From Buttiauxella brennerae ATCC 51605 (lineage in GTDB: Bacteria; Pseudomonadota; Gammaproteobacteria; Enterobacterales; Enterobacteriaceae): a stretch of 64,000 nucleotides of DNA. This document shows, piece after piece, positions 1 to 10,584 of the stretch (its first letter is position 1; every line of letters begins with the position of its first letter). The translations under genes were made by a program, and so were the position numbers. The stretch is taken from contig NZ_LXER01000011.1 of assembly GCF_001654925.1 (NCBI RefSeq), positions 62,001 to 126,000 on the forward strand, in the 5' to 3' direction. The notes below the pieces were generated by a model that was given only the letters and a program-made list of their open reading frames with translations, had not been told where the DNA came from and ran no database searches.

Positions 1-555
<555 letters not shown>

Positions 556-557
556 TC

Positions 558-1889
558 ATGAAAGCGCGTGAAGTTAATTTCGATGGCCTGGTGGGTTTGA
601 CCCACCATTACGCCGGGCTTTCTTTCGGTAATGAAGCATCAACCCGACACCAGTTCCGCGTTTCCAACCCAAAGCTTGCCGCGAAGCAAGGTTTGCTGAA
701 GATGAAAGCGCTGGCGGATGCGGGTTTTGCGCAAGGTGTCATTCCACCGCAAGAGCGGCCGAATATTCCGCTGCTGCGCCAGCTGGGTTTTAGCGGCAGC
801 GATGAACAGATTATTGAGCGTGTCGCAAAACAGGCACCACAGCTGCTGTCAGCGGTAAGCTCGGCTTCCTCAATGTGGGTGGCAAACGCCGCGACGGTCA
901 GCCCGTCTGCGGACAGTCTCGATGGCAAAGTCCATTTCACCGTGGCGAACCTGAATAACAAGTTCCACCGTGCAAGCGAAGCACCGACCACGGAAAACGT
1001 ATTGCGGGCTATCTTCCGCAACGAACAGTATTTTTCTGTTCATGGCGCATTGCCGCAGGTGGCGATGTTTGGCGACGAAGGGGCGGCGAACCATAACCGC
1101 CTCGGTGGAGCTTATGGTGAGCCATCAACACAGTTGTTTGTTTATGGGCGTGAAGAGGCACAAGCTGGGCTGGTGCCTGCTCGCTACCCGGCGCGCCAGA
1201 CGCTGGAGGCAAGCCAGGCTGTCGTCAGGCTTAACCAGGTGAACCCAGACTTAGTGGTTTACGCACAACAAAACCCGATGGTTATCGACCAGGGCGTGTT
1301 CCACAACGACGTGATTGCGGTGTCGAACCGCCAGGTATTTTTCTGCCATGAGCAGGCATTTCTTCATCAACATGCGTTATACGAGCAGTTGCGTGTTAAA
1401 GTGCCCGGATTCACGCCTATTGAAGTTCCCGCAAATAAAGTTTCAGTGGCCGATGCGGTCGCAACTTATCTGTTTAACAGCCAGTTATTAAGCCGTGACG
1501 ATGGCAGCATGACGCTGATTTTGCCAGAAGAGTCCCGCCAGCATGCAGGGGTCTGGCATTATCTCAACGAAGTGCTGGCAGCCGATAACCCAATCAGCGA
1601 ACTCAAAGTGTTTGACCTGCGCGAAAGCATGGCAAATGGCGGTGGCCCGGCATGTTTACGCCTGCGAGTTGTACTGAACGAAGCGGAACAAAAAGCGTTA
1701 AACCCAGCAGTGATGATGAACGAAACGTTGTTTGTCACACTCAATAATTGGGTCGACCGCTGGTATCGCGACCAACTGACGCAGGCCGATTTAGCCGACC
1801 CACAATTATTGCGAGAAGGGCGTGAAGCACTCGATGAGCTGACGCATATACTAGACTTAGGTTCTGTTTATCCGTTTCAGCATGAGTAG
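558..1889 (+). CDS. astB: N-succinylarginine dihydrolase
   Basis: AstB hydrolyses N2-succinylarginine to N2-succinylornithine, releasing two ammonia and CO2; it is the nitrogen-releasing step of the AST pathway and acts in the cytosol. The product is 443 aa, close to the family length of about 447. It has the amidinotransferase-like fold signature with the expected catalytic residues: Glu174 in [10 protein letters not shown], His249 in QGVFHNDV and Cys366 in [10 protein letters not shown]. The ATG lies 2 nt after the astD stop, so translation is probably coupled. About 100 nt without a gene separate it from astE, more than the tight join I remember in E. coli. Confidence 0.96.
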   Translation: MKAREVNFDGLVGLTHHYAGLSFGNEASTRHQFRVSNPKLAAKQGLLKMKALADAGFAQGVIPPQERPNIPLLRQLGFSGSDEQIIERVAKQAPQLLSAVSSASSMWVANAATVSPSADSLDGKVHFTVANLNNKFHRASEAPTTENVLRAIFRNEQYFSVHGALPQVAMFGDEGAANHNRLGGAYGEPSTQLFVYGREEAQAGLVPARYPARQTLEASQAVVRLNQVNPDLVVYAQQNPMVIDQGVFHNDVIAVSNRQVFFCHEQAFLHQHALYEQLRVKVPGFTPIEVPANKVSVADAVATYLFNSQLLSRDDGSMTLILPEESRQHAGVWHYLNEVLAADNPISELKVFDLRESMANGGGPACLRLRVVLNEAEQKALNPAVMMNETLFVTLNNWVDRWYRDQLTQADLADPQLLREGREALDELTHILDLGSVYPFQHE

Positions 1890-1989
1890 ACTATCTTATT
1901 TGCCATTTTGGCCTCGGGCAGTGCTGCTGTCCGTGACCAAAGTGACGGCATCGATAACGTCTACTGGTTAGTTTAATACTGGAGGCTCA

Positions 1990-2955
1990 ATGTTGGATTT
2001 TTTGGCGCAAACCCTGGCGGGTAAAGTGCCAACCCAAACTGCAGGAAAAAATAGCCATCTTCGTTGGCAATGGTGGGACGAGGGGATTCTGGCACTGACT
2101 CCGCACCAGTCCGTTGAAAAAACACTGGTGCTGTCGGCGGGTGTTCACGGTAATGAAACCGCACCGGTCGAAATACTCGCACAGGTGGTGGATAGCCTGC
2201 TTGCCGGAGAGCTTGAATTACAGTGGCGTTTGCTGGTGATTTTGGGTAACCCGGCAGCACTGCGCAGTAATCAGCGTTTTCAACACAGCGATATGAACCG
2301 CATGTTTGGCGGACGCTGGCAGCAGTTCCCGGAAAGTATTGAAACTCAGCGCGCCTGTCGCCTTGAACATGCTGTAGATCTCTTTCTTGCTGAAAGCGAA
2401 GAGACAATCTGCTGGCACCTTGATATGCACACCGCGATTCGCAGCTCGTATCACCCGCGTTTTGGCGTATTACCGGCACGCACCACACCTTACGATGAAG
2501 CATTCCTTTCCTGGCTGGGTTGTGCGGGTTTACAGGCTCTGGTGTTCCATCAGTCGCCGGGCGGCACTTTTACCCATTTCAGCAGCGAACATTTCAATGC
2601 GCTGAGTTGCACACTTGAGTTGGGCAAAGCACAACCCTTTGGCGAAAACGATCTCAGCCAGTTCGACGTGACTAAGCAGGCATTGCAGGCGCTCCTGAGT
2701 GGCGAAACGTCACCTTGTGCTGAAAGTGCTCCGCTGCGCTATAAAGTGGCGCAGCAGATTACCCGCCACAGCGACGCTTTTGTGCTGCACATGTCAGCTC
2801 AAACACAAAACTTCACCGCGTTCCCCAAAGGGACGTTGCTGGCAGAAGATGGCGATACGCGTTATGTGGTGAAGGAGGATATCGAGTTTGTTTTATTCCC
2901 GAACCCGAATGTTGCCACTGGCCTGCGGGCAGGTTTGATGTTGCGCGAGATTTAA
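1990..2955 (+). CDS. astE: Succinylglutamate desuccinylase
   Basis: AstE is a zinc-dependent deacylase that splits N-succinylglutamate into succinate and glutamate, the last AST step. The protein has 321 aa (E. coli 322). Zinc ligands are visible as His53 and Glu56 in [11 protein letters not shown] and His147 in LDMHTAIR. The start is supported by a GGAGG Shine-Dalgarno 5 nt upstream of the ATG. It closes the operon; no clear terminator is seen behind it, only an AT-rich stretch leading to the spy promoter region. Operon control by nitrogen (NtrC, sigma-54) and ArgR is known for the family, but that promoter is upstream of this window. Confidence 0.95.
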   Translation: MLDFLAQTLAGKVPTQTAGKNSHLRWQWWDEGILALTPHQSVEKTLVLSAGVHGNETAPVEILAQVVDSLLAGELELQWRLLVILGNPAALRSNQRFQHSDMNRMFGGRWQQFPESIETQRACRLEHAVDLFLAESEETICWHLDMHTAIRSSYHPRFGVLPARTTPYDEAFLSWLGCAGLQALVFHQSPGGTFTHFSSEHFNALSCTLELGKAQPFGENDLSQFDVTKQALQALLSGETSPCAESAPLRYKVAQQITRHSDAFVLHMSAQTQNFTAFPKGTLLAEDGDTRYVVKEDIEFVLFPNPNVATGLRAGLMLREI

Positions 2956-3093
2956 CCCCATCATACTTTAAGCGGCAGGTGCGTTGAATGCGCCTGCAAC
3001 TTGAACTATTCAGACGAGATATTAGTAGGCAAAATAATAATATCCAGATAATTCTTAATCGATGCTTTCTTCGACATTCTAATTACTATACAC

Positions 3094-3177
3094 TCTCTTC
3101 ATAATTCCTTTTAAATCAGTGTGTTGTTATATTTTGTTTCAATTTTTTCCTGTTTTATCCTTATTCTCTTCATAATT
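3094..3177 (+). promoter_or_regulatory. Two BaeR-type boxes upstream of spy
   Basis: The 13-bp sequence TCTCTTCATAATT occurs twice in direct orientation, at 3094-3106 and 3165-3177, 71 bp apart. Each contains TCTTCATAA, which fits the described BaeR motif TCTNCANAA. The downstream copy sits about 140 nt before the spy start and is followed by a candidate promoter (TTGACG at 3230-3235, TAATTT at 3252-3257, spacing 16). Spy is a known BaeSR and CpxAR target in E. coli. No convincing CpxR box was found. The remainder of the 2956-3313 gap shows nothing else I can name. Confidence 0.6.
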
Positions 3178-3313
3178 GCTGCATTTTTGTTATTTACCCT
3201 TTCAATGCTTTACCGATGCGTACTATTACTTGACGCACAACGCCGTAAACTTAATTTCGTCAACGCGGCATACTCGTCGCAGAAAAATCCAAATTATGAT
3301 GAAGGATAATATT

Positions 3314-3793
3314 ATGCGTAAATTAACAGCTCTGTTTGTTGCTTCAACTCTGGCTCTGGGCGCGGCGAATCTGGCTCATGCTGCCGACACCACTACTGCG
3401 GCAAAAACCGATGCACCAATGATGCATAAAGGTATGCGCGGCGGTCACCACGATATGATGTTTAAGGATTTAAACCTGACTGACGCACAGAAACAGCAAG
3501 TGCGCGATATTATGAAAGAGCAGCGCGGCAAAATGGACCGCCCTTCAGTAGAAGAACGCCGTGCGGCACACAGCATTATTGCCAGCGATAGCTTCGATAA
3601 GGCTAAAGCGCAGGCTCAGGTTGATAAAATGGCCGAGCAGAACAAAGCTCGCATGATGGCGCACATGGAAACTCAGAATAAGATCTACAACATTCTGACG
3701 CCGGAACAGAAAAAACAATTTAATGCCAATTTTGAGAAGCGTCTGACAGAACGCCCTCAGCATGAAGGTAAAATGCCTGCTGATCAGGAATAA
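3314..3793 (+). CDS. spy: Periplasmic ATP-independent chaperone Spy
   Basis: Spy is a cradle-shaped periplasmic chaperone that limits aggregation of unfolding proteins during envelope stress (tannins, ethanol, spheroplasting). The product is 159 aa, against about 161 in E. coli. It starts with a Sec signal peptide (MRKLTALFVASTLALGAANL..AHA-A, cleavage near residue 23). The mature part is charged and helical and has the two LTxxQ-type repeats of the CpxP/Spy family: LTDAQKQQ and LTPEQKKQ. An in-frame upstream ATG exists, but the start at 3314 has the AAGGAT ribosome site and gives the signal peptide directly. The gene lies between ast and hut, as spy lies between astE and ves in E. coli. Confidence 0.96.
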   Translation: MRKLTALFVASTLALGAANLAHAADTTTAAKTDAPMMHKGMRGGHHDMMFKDLNLTDAQKQQVRDIMKEQRGKMDRPSVEERRAAHSIIASDSFDKAKAQAQVDKMAEQNKARMMAHMETQNKIYNILTPEQKKQFNANFEKRLTERPQHEGKMPADQE

Positions 3794-3811
3794 CCGATCA
3801 ACTGACTTAAG

Positions 3812-3875
3812 ACCGCCGGTCTTGTCCACAATAGCGATATCGCAGTGGACAGGACCGGCGGTTTTCTTCTTTTTG
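3812..3875 (+). terminator. Rho-independent terminator of spy
   Basis: An unusually long hairpin has arms ACCGCCGGTC..TGTCCAC (from 3812) and GTGGACA..GACCGGCGGT (to 3862), with one mismatch and a loop of about 15 nt. It is followed by a T-rich run (tttTcttctttttg). It lies 19 nt after the spy stop. Confidence 0.85.
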
Positions 3876-3948
3876 TCGGATGTCGCTGCGCTAATCCGAC
3901 CTACGAAAAATGGTTTGTAGGGGGGATTAGCCGCAGGCGACATCCACC
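3875..3948. repeat. REP-like palindromic pair (BIME type)
   Basis: The unit at 3875-3904 starts GTCGGATGTCGCTGCGCTAA, folds on itself and ends CCTAC. A second, diverged unit in opposite orientation (GTAG..GATTAGCC..GCGACATCC, 3917-3948) follows after a 12-nt spacer. The layout is that of enterobacterial REP/BIME elements. The same unit recurs at 13239. Confidence 0.75.
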
Positions 3949-3958
3949 ATTTTGAATA

Positions 3959-4756
3959 TCAGGCAATATGCTGCGCGCTACTCAACATCGAGCGAATAAG
4001 CTGCTCAAGCAAAGGTTGCAACTGCTCTGCACGAGATCCATTCCACGCGAATGGCGGCTGCTCATCCATATAATTACACTGCGCAAGCTCCAACTGCACC
4101 GCATGAACGCCCTGCGAGGGTTGCCCGTAAGCACGGGTGATATACCCACCTTTGAAACGACCGTTCGCCACCCAGCTAAATTGTTTTTGCGATGCCGCAC
4201 ACGCCACAAGATGCTCTTCGATAAGCTCATCACAACTCTTGCCACTGTTTGTGCCGAAATTTAGGTCAGGCAATTTCCCCTCGAACAAACGTGGAATATG
4301 GCTGGCGATAGAATGGGCGTCGAACAACAGCGCGTAGCCATGTTCCGCTTTCATTCTTTCCAGCTCACTTTGTAATTGCTGGTGGTAAGGCTGCCAGATT
4401 GTATCAAGCGCTGCTTTGCGCTGCTCCGGCCGGGGCTCTTTACCCGGGATAAACACAGGCGTTCCATCAAACAACGTTTCGGGGTACAAGCCAGTAGTCG
4501 CCGTGGTGTAGAGCGGTTTGTCATCGGCCGGGCGGTTTAAATCAATCACCATGCGCGAATAATTGCCGACAATCACACTCGCCCCAAGTGCGCGTGCAAA
4601 TTCATAAAGCTCTGGAATATGCCAGTCAGTATCGGGCAATGGCTTTGCCGCATCGCTGAGGGCTACTTCAACTTCTGGTGTTAACGCGGTGCCTGCGTGG
4701 GGAATACTGATAAGGAGCGGAAGTTTCCCACGGCTGAAATTAAAGGGTGCTGTCAC
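3959..4756 (-). CDS. hutG: N-formylglutamate deformylase (amidohydrolase)
   Basis: This HutG hydrolyses N-formylglutamate to glutamate and formate, the last step of the five-step histidine pathway. The 265-aa protein belongs to the N-formylglutamate amidohydrolase family (FGase), seen in SIPHAG near residue 20, DTDWH near 43 and the LFDAHSI segment near 145, with metal-binding His, Asp and Glu residues. It is not the arginase-like formiminoglutamase also called HutG in Klebsiella and Salmonella. The start is GTG, with AGGGAGAG just upstream, and overlaps the end of hutI by 17 nt, so the two are translationally coupled. It is last in the hutI-hutG operon. Confidence 0.93.
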   Translation of the reverse strand: MTAPFNFSRGKLPLLISIPHAGTALTPEVEVALSDAAKPLPDTDWHIPELYEFARALGASVIVGNYSRMVIDLNRPADDKPLYTTATTGLYPETLFDGTPVFIPGKEPRPEQRKAALDTIWQPYHQQLQSELERMKAEHGYALLFDAHSIASHIPRLFEGKLPDLNFGTNSGKSCDELIEEHLVACAASQKQFSWVANGRFKGGYITRAYGQPSQGVHAVQLELAQCNYMDEQPPFAWNGSRAEQLQPLLEQLIRSMLSSAQHIA

Positions 4757-5969
4757 GTTTCTCTCCCTGATAAATAACGGTGCAGGGCAATTGCCCTCCT
4801 AACCAATAGACCAGTTCTGCCGGGCGTGCCACAGACCAGTGCACAAAGTTGGCAACTTTTCCGCACTCAAGACTGCCATGACTTGCACGGATACCCAGAG
4901 CCTGCGCGGCATGAAGCGTGACGCCTGCCAGCGCTTCTTCAGGCGTCAGGCCAAACAGCGTACATGCCATATTGAGCATTAACCGTAGCGATAACGCAGG
5001 TGATGTTCCCGGGTTTGCATCGCTGGCGACGGCCATGGGTACGCCATGTTTGCGAAATGCCGCCACCGGGGGATGCTGCTTTTCACGTAACAGATAAAAC
5101 GCGCCCGGCAATAGAACGGCCACAGTGTTTTCAGCCGCCATCGCCTGTGCGTCGGCCTCTGTTGCATATTCTAGATGGTCGGCTGATAGCGCCTGATAAC
5201 GTGCGGCCAGGCTGCTTCCCGCCAGCGCAGAAAGTTGTTCAGCGTGAAGTTTTACCGGTAAGCCCAGTTCGCGAGCGGCAGCAAATACTTTTTCGGTTTG
5301 CGCCGGGGTGAAAGCCAGGTGTTCACAAAATGCATCGACGGCATCGGCCAGTTTTTCTTGTGCCACGCGGGGCAATAATTGTTCGCACACCACTTCGACC
5401 CATTTATCGCCATCACCGCTAAATTCAGGTGGCACCGCGTGCGCCGCAAGGCAGGTGGCATAAACTTCGACGGGCAGCGTTTCCCCAAGTTTGCGGATAA
5501 CGCGCAGCATTTTAATTTCGTTGTCGATATCCAGCCCGTAGCCTGACTTAATCTCAACCGTCGTAACGCCTTCTTGCAGCAAGTGTTGCAGACGTTGGCG
5601 CGCGCTGTTCAATAACTCATCTTCATGCGCATTGCGCGTACTGCGAACGGTGGAAATAATGCCACCGCCACGCGCGGCAATTTCTGCGTAACTCATGCCA
5701 TTCAGGCGCATTTCAAATTCTGCACTGCGGTCGCCACCAAATACCAGATGGGTATGGCAGTCGATAAAACCGGGCGTGATGATACCGCCGTTAAAATGAT
5801 GATGGGCTTGGGCGGTGATATCGGGGAGTTCGCAACGCGCACCCAGCCAGACTATTTTCCCTTGATGCACCGCGATGACGCCGTCTTCAATTGCGTGGTA
5901 CTGCCCGTCTTTCATCGTGACAAGCGTGGCACCGCTCCACAGGCTGTCAATGCTGCGCGGGTAAGTCAT
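4740..5969 (-). CDS. hutI: Imidazolonepropionase
   Basis: HutI opens the ring of 4-imidazolone-5-propionate to give N-formimino-L-glutamate, the third step of histidine breakdown. The protein is a 409-aa amidohydrolase with the metal motif [12 protein letters not shown] near residue 75, [11 protein letters not shown] with its metal His near 245 and SDANPG near 320. The open frame extends ten codons upstream, but the ATG at 5969 (MTYPRS) has a GGAG ribosome site 7 nt away and is preferred. A HutC-type palindrome sits about 20 nt upstream of this start. It is divergent from hutF and overlaps hutG. Confidence 0.95.
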   Translation of the reverse strand: MTYPRSIDSLWSGATLVTMKDGQYHAIEDGVIAVHQGKIVWLGARCELPDITAQAHHHFNGGIITPGFIDCHTHLVFGGDRSAEFEMRLNGMSYAEIAARGGGIISTVRSTRNAHEDELLNSARQRLQHLLQEGVTTVEIKSGYGLDIDNEIKMLRVIRKLGETLPVEVYATCLAAHAVPPEFSGDGDKWVEVVCEQLLPRVAQEKLADAVDAFCEHLAFTPAQTEKVFAAARELGLPVKLHAEQLSALAGSSLAARYQALSADHLEYATEADAQAMAAENTVAVLLPGAFYLLREKQHPPVAAFRKHGVPMAVASDANPGTSPALSLRLMLNMACTLFGLTPEEALAGVTLHAAQALGIRASHGSLECGKVANFVHWSVARPAELVYWLGGQLPCTVIYQGEKRDSTL

Positions 5970-5986
5970 GATATTCTCCATATCAG

Positions 5987-6000
5987 GTTGTATAGACAAT
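5987..6000. promoter_or_regulatory. HutC-type operator in the hutI/hutF divergent region
   Basis: GTTGTATAGACAAT is a near-perfect palindrome with TTGT/ACAA arms. It shares GGTTGTATA and ACAA with the perfect palindrome upstream of hutH. A further CTTGTAG half site (minus strand, 6004-6010) follows. The position, just before the hutI start, fits repression of hutIG and perhaps of hutFD. The link to HutC is inferred from the cluster context and from the TGTA-N2-TACA sites known for HutC/GntR proteins. Confidence 0.65.
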
Positions 6001-6185
6001 CATCTACAAGCTAGCGCAGCATTGTTTGTTGAGCAACTCCACCATAGCCAATGCTTCACACAAAACATCATTTTGTCGCCTGCGGCACAATTTTTTGGCA
6101 AACGTAGAACAGGTTGAAAATTTGGTTTGCGTTAATGTGAATTAATCGCTAAATCATTGGCATCGCAAAAGAAGGAATCCAATAT

Positions 6186-7550
6186 ATGCCAGCATTTTTT
6201 GCTCCAGTTGTGATGCTCCCACAGGGTTGGGGGCACAACGTGCGCATCACCGTCAATGAACAAGGGAATATCACTCATGTTGATGCTGGCGCTTCCGGGG
6301 AGGGGGCCACATTGCTTCCGGGCATCGTGATTCCTTCTGTCTCGAACCTGCACTCTCATGCGTTTCAGCGGGTGATGGCGGGGCTGACCGAAGTGGCAGG
6401 TGACCCGCAAGACAGTTTCTGGACGTGGCGTGATGTGATGTACCGCATGGTACAGAAATTGTCGCCTGAGCAAGTGGGTGCCATTGCCACCCATTTATAT
6501 ATTGATATGCTCAAGGGTGGTTACACGCAGGTCGCAGAATTTCATTATTTACATCATGACGTTAACGGGAAACCGTATGCATCTGGTGATTTGATGCTAC
6601 AGCAATTGTTGATTGCTGCCGATAACTGCGGGATAGGGCAAACGCTATTGCCGGTGCTGTACAGCCATTCGGGTTTTGGTGCGCAACCGCCGCAACCCGG
6701 GCAGAAAAGATTTATCCAGGATGTCGATCGTTATTTGCGCCAACAGCAGGCGTTGGGCAATGCATTACGTCGCTATCCGCGCATTAATCACGGCCTGTGC
6801 TTCCACTCTTTAAGAGCCGTGACGCAGGAGCAAATGGAAGATGTGCTGGAAGCGAGCGATTACCGCCTGCCGGTACACATTCATATTGCGGAGCAGGAAA
6901 AAGAGGTCAACGACTGTGTCGCCTGGAGCGGTGAACGCCCGGTGGAATGGCTCTATAACCGCTTTGCAGTAGACGAGCGCTGGTGCCTGGTTCACGCCAC
7001 GCATTTGTCGGCTGAAGAGTTGACCCAAATTGTTGAAAGCCGCTCAGTGGCAGGGCTTTGCCCAACGACGGAAGCGAACCTCGGTGACGGTATTTTCCCG
7101 GCGACGAACTTTATCGCCCAGGGTGGACACTGGGGCATCGGTTCTGACAGCCATGTTTCGGTCAGTGCGCTGGAAGAATTACGCTGGCTTGAGTACGCGC
7201 AACGCCTGCGCGACAAACGCCGCAACCGTATCGTGCTGCCGGAACTGCCGCAGGTTGGCGAAGTGTTATGGCGCCAGGCCGCAGTGGGTGGTGCACAAGC
7301 CTGTGGCGTGACAATGGGGATGATTGCCCCAGGTCAGCGCGCCGACTGGCTGGTATTAGAACGTGATTCATGGTTGGCACATATTGAAGATTATGCGCTG
7401 CTCAACCGCTGGTTGTTTGGTGGCAGAAGCGGACAAATTAGAGACGTGTGGGTGGCAGGAAAGCAGGTGATATCTGACGGGCAGCACCCGCTCGATGAAC
7501 ATAGCAACACACAGTTTGCGCAGGTGATGCGCACCCTTCAGGAGTGGTGA
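6186..7550 (+). CDS. hutF: N-formimino-L-glutamate deiminase
   Basis: HutF deaminates N-formiminoglutamate to N-formylglutamate plus ammonia, the step that defines the five-step (Pseudomonas-type) histidine route. The 454-aa protein is an amidohydrolase superfamily member: [10 protein letters not shown] (metal HxH near residue 56), HIHIAEQ near 232, LVHATHLS near 268 and GSDSHVS near 320. The start has AAGGAATCC upstream. Its stop overlaps the hutD start (TGATG). It is divergent from hutI and shares the operator region at 5987. With hutG as an N-formylglutamate deformylase the pathway is complete. Confidence 0.95.
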   Translation: MPAFFAPVVMLPQGWGHNVRITVNEQGNITHVDAGASGEGATLLPGIVIPSVSNLHSHAFQRVMAGLTEVAGDPQDSFWTWRDVMYRMVQKLSPEQVGAIATHLYIDMLKGGYTQVAEFHYLHHDVNGKPYASGDLMLQQLLIAADNCGIGQTLLPVLYSHSGFGAQPPQPGQKRFIQDVDRYLRQQQALGNALRRYPRINHGLCFHSLRAVTQEQMEDVLEASDYRLPVHIHIAEQEKEVNDCVAWSGERPVEWLYNRFAVDERWCLVHATHLSAEELTQIVESRSVAGLCPTTEANLGDGIFPATNFIAQGGHWGIGSDSHVSVSALEELRWLEYAQRLRDKRRNRIVLPELPQVGEVLWRQAAVGGAQACGVTMGMIAPGQRADWLVLERDSWLAHIEDYALLNRWLFGGRSGQIRDVWVAGKQVISDGQHPLDEHSNTQFAQVMRTLQEW

Positions 7551-8095
7551 TGGAATTCTTTGATATACGGAAAGTACCCGTCAGCTTGTGGCGTAACGGG
7601 GCCGGAGAAACCCGAGAAATTTGCTGCTTTCCGCCTGCAACGCGTGATTTTAACTGGCGTGCCAGTATCGCTTCCATCGCCAGTAGCGGCGAGTTTTCGG
7701 CTTTCCCGCAGGTAGACCGTGTCATCACCTTGCTTGAAGGGGGGGAGGTGGTTCTGGATGCCGGAAAGGCGTTTCGTCATACCCTAAAGCACTTTCAGCC
7801 TTTTGCTTTTGCCGGGGATTACACGGTAAAAGCCGAGCTGAAACAGGGTATGTCGATGGATTTTAATATCATGACGCGCCGTGACCGTTGCCGCGCCAAA
7901 GTGCGGGTGGCTGACCGCACATTTACCACGTTTGCGCCGCGTGGCGGCATTGTTTATGTGCTCAGCGGTGAGTGGCAACTTGGCGATAAACTGCTGACGC
8001 CGGAGCAGGGCGCATGGTGGCAAGATGGCCGCCACACTTTGCGCCTGTTGAAGTCGGAAGGAAAACTGTTGTTTAGCGAAATCACTTACCTCTAA
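7550..8095 (+). CDS. hutD: HutD/Ves family protein
   Basis: This is a 181-aa cupin-like protein of the HutD family. It matches E. coli Ves from the first residues (MEFFDIRK) through FTTF..RGG and QLGDKLL. HutD has been proposed to limit Hut flux in Pseudomonas by binding formylglutamate; E. coli Ves was described as a cold- and stress-induced protein. The start is the ATG overlapping the hutF stop (TGATG). Two GTG codons just upstream in frame are less likely. It ends 8 nt before the convergent hutC stop. The position between spy and nadE is the ves position of E. coli. No enzymatic residues are claimed. Confidence 0.92.
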   Translation: MEFFDIRKVPVSLWRNGAGETREICCFPPATRDFNWRASIASIASSGEFSAFPQVDRVITLLEGGEVVLDAGKAFRHTLKHFQPFAFAGDYTVKAELKQGMSMDFNIMTRRDRCRAKVRVADRTFTTFAPRGGIVYVLSGEWQLGDKLLTPEQGAWWQDGRHTLRLLKSEGKLLFSEITYL

Positions 8096-8103
8096 GTATC
8101 CGA

Positions 8104-8856
8104 TTAAGTCCCTGAAAAACTCCCCACCAACTGATACCGTGAGCCCGGATACAACAGCCGGGCTACCGTCACTACCTGCGAGTGATGCCAGGTGCGGCGC
8201 TGAATCAACAGACACGGCTGGCTGGCTGTGACCTCAAGCAAACCCTGCTGCGTTTCATCCGCCAATACTGCTTCCACGATATGTTCACCCGATGTCAGCG
8301 GCGCAACCTTGCTCAAATAATGGTGCGGGGTTATCAGGCGGAAATCTTGTTGCAGGTAGTCTGCGGCAAGCGCCGGGTTCACATAACGGGTTTCCAGTTG
8401 CACCGCCATATCATTGTCGTAATGAACCAGTTGCGAGTAAAACAGCGCTTCGCCGACGTTGACTGAAAATGCGTGGGCGAGTTTTTCGTCCGCTTTAACC
8501 TGCTCAAGCGCCACCACCTGATTGCGATAATGGTGGCCGCGAGCGGTAATCTCTTCGGCAATACTGCCGACCTCCAGCATTGCGGTATGGCCTTTTTGTT
8601 CTGCAACAAAGGTGCCGACACCCTGCATCCGCACCAGCCAACCTTCGCCGGTCAATTCACGAAGCGCGCGGTTAATCGTCATTCGGCTGACATTCAGCGC
8701 ATTCACCAGTTCGGTTTCCGACGGCACCCGTTGGTGGGCCAGCCATTTTCCACTGCGTATCTGGCTGATGATTCCTTGTTTGACCCGCAAATAAATCGGC
8801 GCGGGTAAATCACTGATGGCGGCGCGCAGTTGGGCCAGAGGTTGTGTCTCAGACAT
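8104..8856 (-). CDS. hutC: Histidine utilisation repressor, GntR/HutC family
   Basis: HutC represses hut genes and is released by urocanate. The 250-aa protein has an N-terminal winged helix GntR domain (residues about 15-85, with SETELVNALNVSRMTINRAL as the helix-turn-helix) and a C-terminal UTRA ligand domain. The open frame runs 14 codons further upstream, but the ATG at 8856 (MSETQPL) has AAGGGA 8 nt away. It is divergent from hutH, with a perfect palindromic operator between them, so autoregulation is likely. It is a single gene on its strand, ending tail-to-tail with hutD. Confidence 0.95.
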   Translation of the reverse strand: MSETQPLAQLRAAISDLPAPIYLRVKQGIISQIRSGKWLAHQRVPSETELVNALNVSRMTINRALRELTGEGWLVRMQGVGTFVAEQKGHTAMLEVGSIAEEITARGHHYRNQVVALEQVKADEKLAHAFSVNVGEALFYSQLVHYDNDMAVQLETRYVNPALAADYLQQDFRLITPHHYLSKVAPLTSGEHIVEAVLADETQQGLLEVTASQPCLLIQRRTWHHSQVVTVARLLYPGSRYQLVGSFSGT

Positions 8857-8953
8857 CTGTTGTCCCTTATTTTGAGGTAGAAGCGCGATCCCGCTCACTG
8901 TTCAATAAAAATTTCCTATGACCTGCTGGCGGACATTTGGGTTTATTAGTTAG

Positions 8954-8967
8954 GTTGTATATACAAC
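8954..8967. promoter_or_regulatory. HutC-type operator before hutH
   Basis: GTTGTATATACAAC is a perfect 14-bp palindrome, 40 nt upstream of the hutH start and about 100 nt upstream of hutC on the other strand. It resembles the site at 5987 and the TGTA/TACA sites described for HutC. It probably controls hutHU and may also control hutC. Confidence 0.75.
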
Positions 8968-9007
8968 TCTATACGTTCACATGAATTGATGCCATCAGGA
9001 TGTCATT

Positions 9008-10567
9008 ATGTCGATGCAAAAAGTGTCGCTGCAAAAAAAGCTGTGCTGTCTTACACCGGGGCGCGTAACGCTCGCCACACTGCGTGAAATCTACCACGGA
9101 ACGGTCACTCTGAGCCTGGATTCTCAGGCCATTGAAGCCGTTGTTAAAGCGCAACAAACCGTTGAGGCTATCGTCAACCACGGTGATGTGGTTTACGGCA
9201 TTAATACGGGTTTTGGCAAACTGGCGCAAACCACCATTGCAAAAGACCACCTGGCCGAATTGCAACGCAACCTGGTACTTTCGCACAGCGTAGGGCTGGG
9301 GAAACCGTTGCCTGACGACGTGGTGCGCCTGGTGATGGCGAGCAAAATTATCAGCCTGGCACGTGGTCATTCCGGTGTGCGCATGGCGGTGATTGAGAGT
9401 TTATTGCAGCTGTTTAACGCAGGTGTCATGCCAGTGATCCCAGAAAAAGGCTCGGTCGGCGCATCCGGCGACCTCGCGCCATTAGCGCATCTTTCGCTGA
9501 TGTTATTGGGCGAGGGAAATGTGCGTATCAATGGCGAAGAAATTCCAGCGGTTGCCGGGCTAAAAATTGCCGGCGTCGAGCCGTTAGTGCTTGGGCCAAA
9601 AGAAGGGCTGGCGCTGTTAAACGGCACCCAGGTTTCGACTGCACTGGCGCTGCGTGGGCTGTTTGAAGGCGAAAAAGTCTTTGGTGCCGGCCTGGTTGCG
9701 GGTGCTTTATCGCTCGAAGCGATTAAAGGCTCGGTGAAACCCTTTGATGCGCGTATTCATGAAGCACGTGGGCAGACCGGGCAAATCGACGTTGCGGCTG
9801 CGGTAAGAGCATTATTGGCTGACAGCCAAATTGTCGATTCCCATCAGCATTGCGGGCGCGTGCAGGACCCGTATTCCATTCGCTGTGTGCCGCAAGTGAT
9901 GGGCGCATGCCTTGATAACCTACGCCATGCGGCGCGTGTGCTGCAAATCGAAGCCAACGCTGCGTCGGATAACCCGCTGGTGTTTAGCGACACTGGTGAA
10001 GTGATTTCTGGCGGTAACTTCCACGCCGAACCCGTGGCCTTTGCCGCCGATATTATCGCGCTGGCCGTGGCTGAAATTGGCGCAATCTCTGAACGCCGCC
10101 TCGCATTGTTACTTGATACCGGGCTTTCTGGCCTGCCGCCATTCCTGGTGAAAGAGGGCGGAATTAACTCCGGCTTTATGATTGCCCAGGTGACAGCCGC
10201 AGCCCTTGCATCGGAAAACAAATCGCTGGCGCATCCGGGGAGTGTTGACAGCCTGCCAACGTCGGCAAACCAGGAAGATCACGTTTCCATGGCGACTTAC
10301 GCCGCTCGCCGCCTGGGAGACATGTGCTTTAACACCGCCGCAGTGGTGGGAATTGAAGCGATGGCCGCCGCCCAGGGGATCGAGTTTTCACGCCCGTTGC
10401 GTAGCTCGCCAATCATGGAGCAGGTTTTTAGCGGCGTGCGTGAACGTGTGGCGTTCCTCGATAAAGATCGCCTGCTGGCACCTGATATCGAAAGCATGTG
10501 CCAGTGGGGAGCCAGCGGTGAATTACCTGCGGTGATTACTCAACTCTTTCCTTCTACGTCGGCCTGA
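9008..10567 (+). CDS. hutH: Histidine ammonia-lyase (histidase)
   Basis: HutH removes ammonia from L-histidine to give trans-urocanate, the first step of the pathway and the source of the inducer. The 519-aa protein contains the Ala152-Ser153-Gly154 triad ([11 protein letters not shown]) that cyclises to the MIO prosthetic group, and the conserved YGINTGFG segment near residue 63. AGGA lies 8 nt before the chosen ATG, giving the N-terminus [11 protein letters not shown], slightly longer than the usual 505-510 aa; the ATG two codons later is possible. The stop overlaps an ATG in the hutU frame. It heads the hutHU operon. Confidence 0.96.
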   Translation: MSMQKVSLQKKLCCLTPGRVTLATLREIYHGTVTLSLDSQAIEAVVKAQQTVEAIVNHGDVVYGINTGFGKLAQTTIAKDHLAELQRNLVLSHSVGLGKPLPDDVVRLVMASKIISLARGHSGVRMAVIESLLQLFNAGVMPVIPEKGSVGASGDLAPLAHLSLMLLGEGNVRINGEEIPAVAGLKIAGVEPLVLGPKEGLALLNGTQVSTALALRGLFEGEKVFGAGLVAGALSLEAIKGSVKPFDARIHEARGQTGQIDVAAAVRALLADSQIVDSHQHCGRVQDPYSIRCVPQVMGACLDNLRHAARVLQIEANAASDNPLVFSDTGEVISGGNFHAEPVAFAADIIALAVAEIGAISERRLALLLDTGLSGLPPFLVKEGGINSGFMIAQVTAAALASENKSLAHPGSVDSLPTSANQEDHVSMATYAARRLGDMCFNTAAVVGIEAMAAAQGIEFSRPLRSSPIMEQVFSGVRERVAFLDKDRLLAPDIESMCQWGASGELPAVITQLFPSTSA

Positions 10568-10584
10568 TGCCGGGAGCCACCACA

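Noticed and set aside
1890-1989. Small gene or RNA in the astB-astE gap
   Set aside because: No frame with a start signal and no strong hairpin; the 100 nt may be simple spacing.
3121-3309. 62-codon hydrophobic frame before spy
   Set aside because: It overlaps a BaeR-type box and the promoter region of spy in AT-rich DNA, with no ribosome site.
3959-4756. HutG as arginase-type formiminoglutamase
   Set aside because: The SIPHAG and DAHSI motifs are those of N-formylglutamate amidohydrolases, and hutF is present; no ureohydrolase Asp/His motifs are seen.
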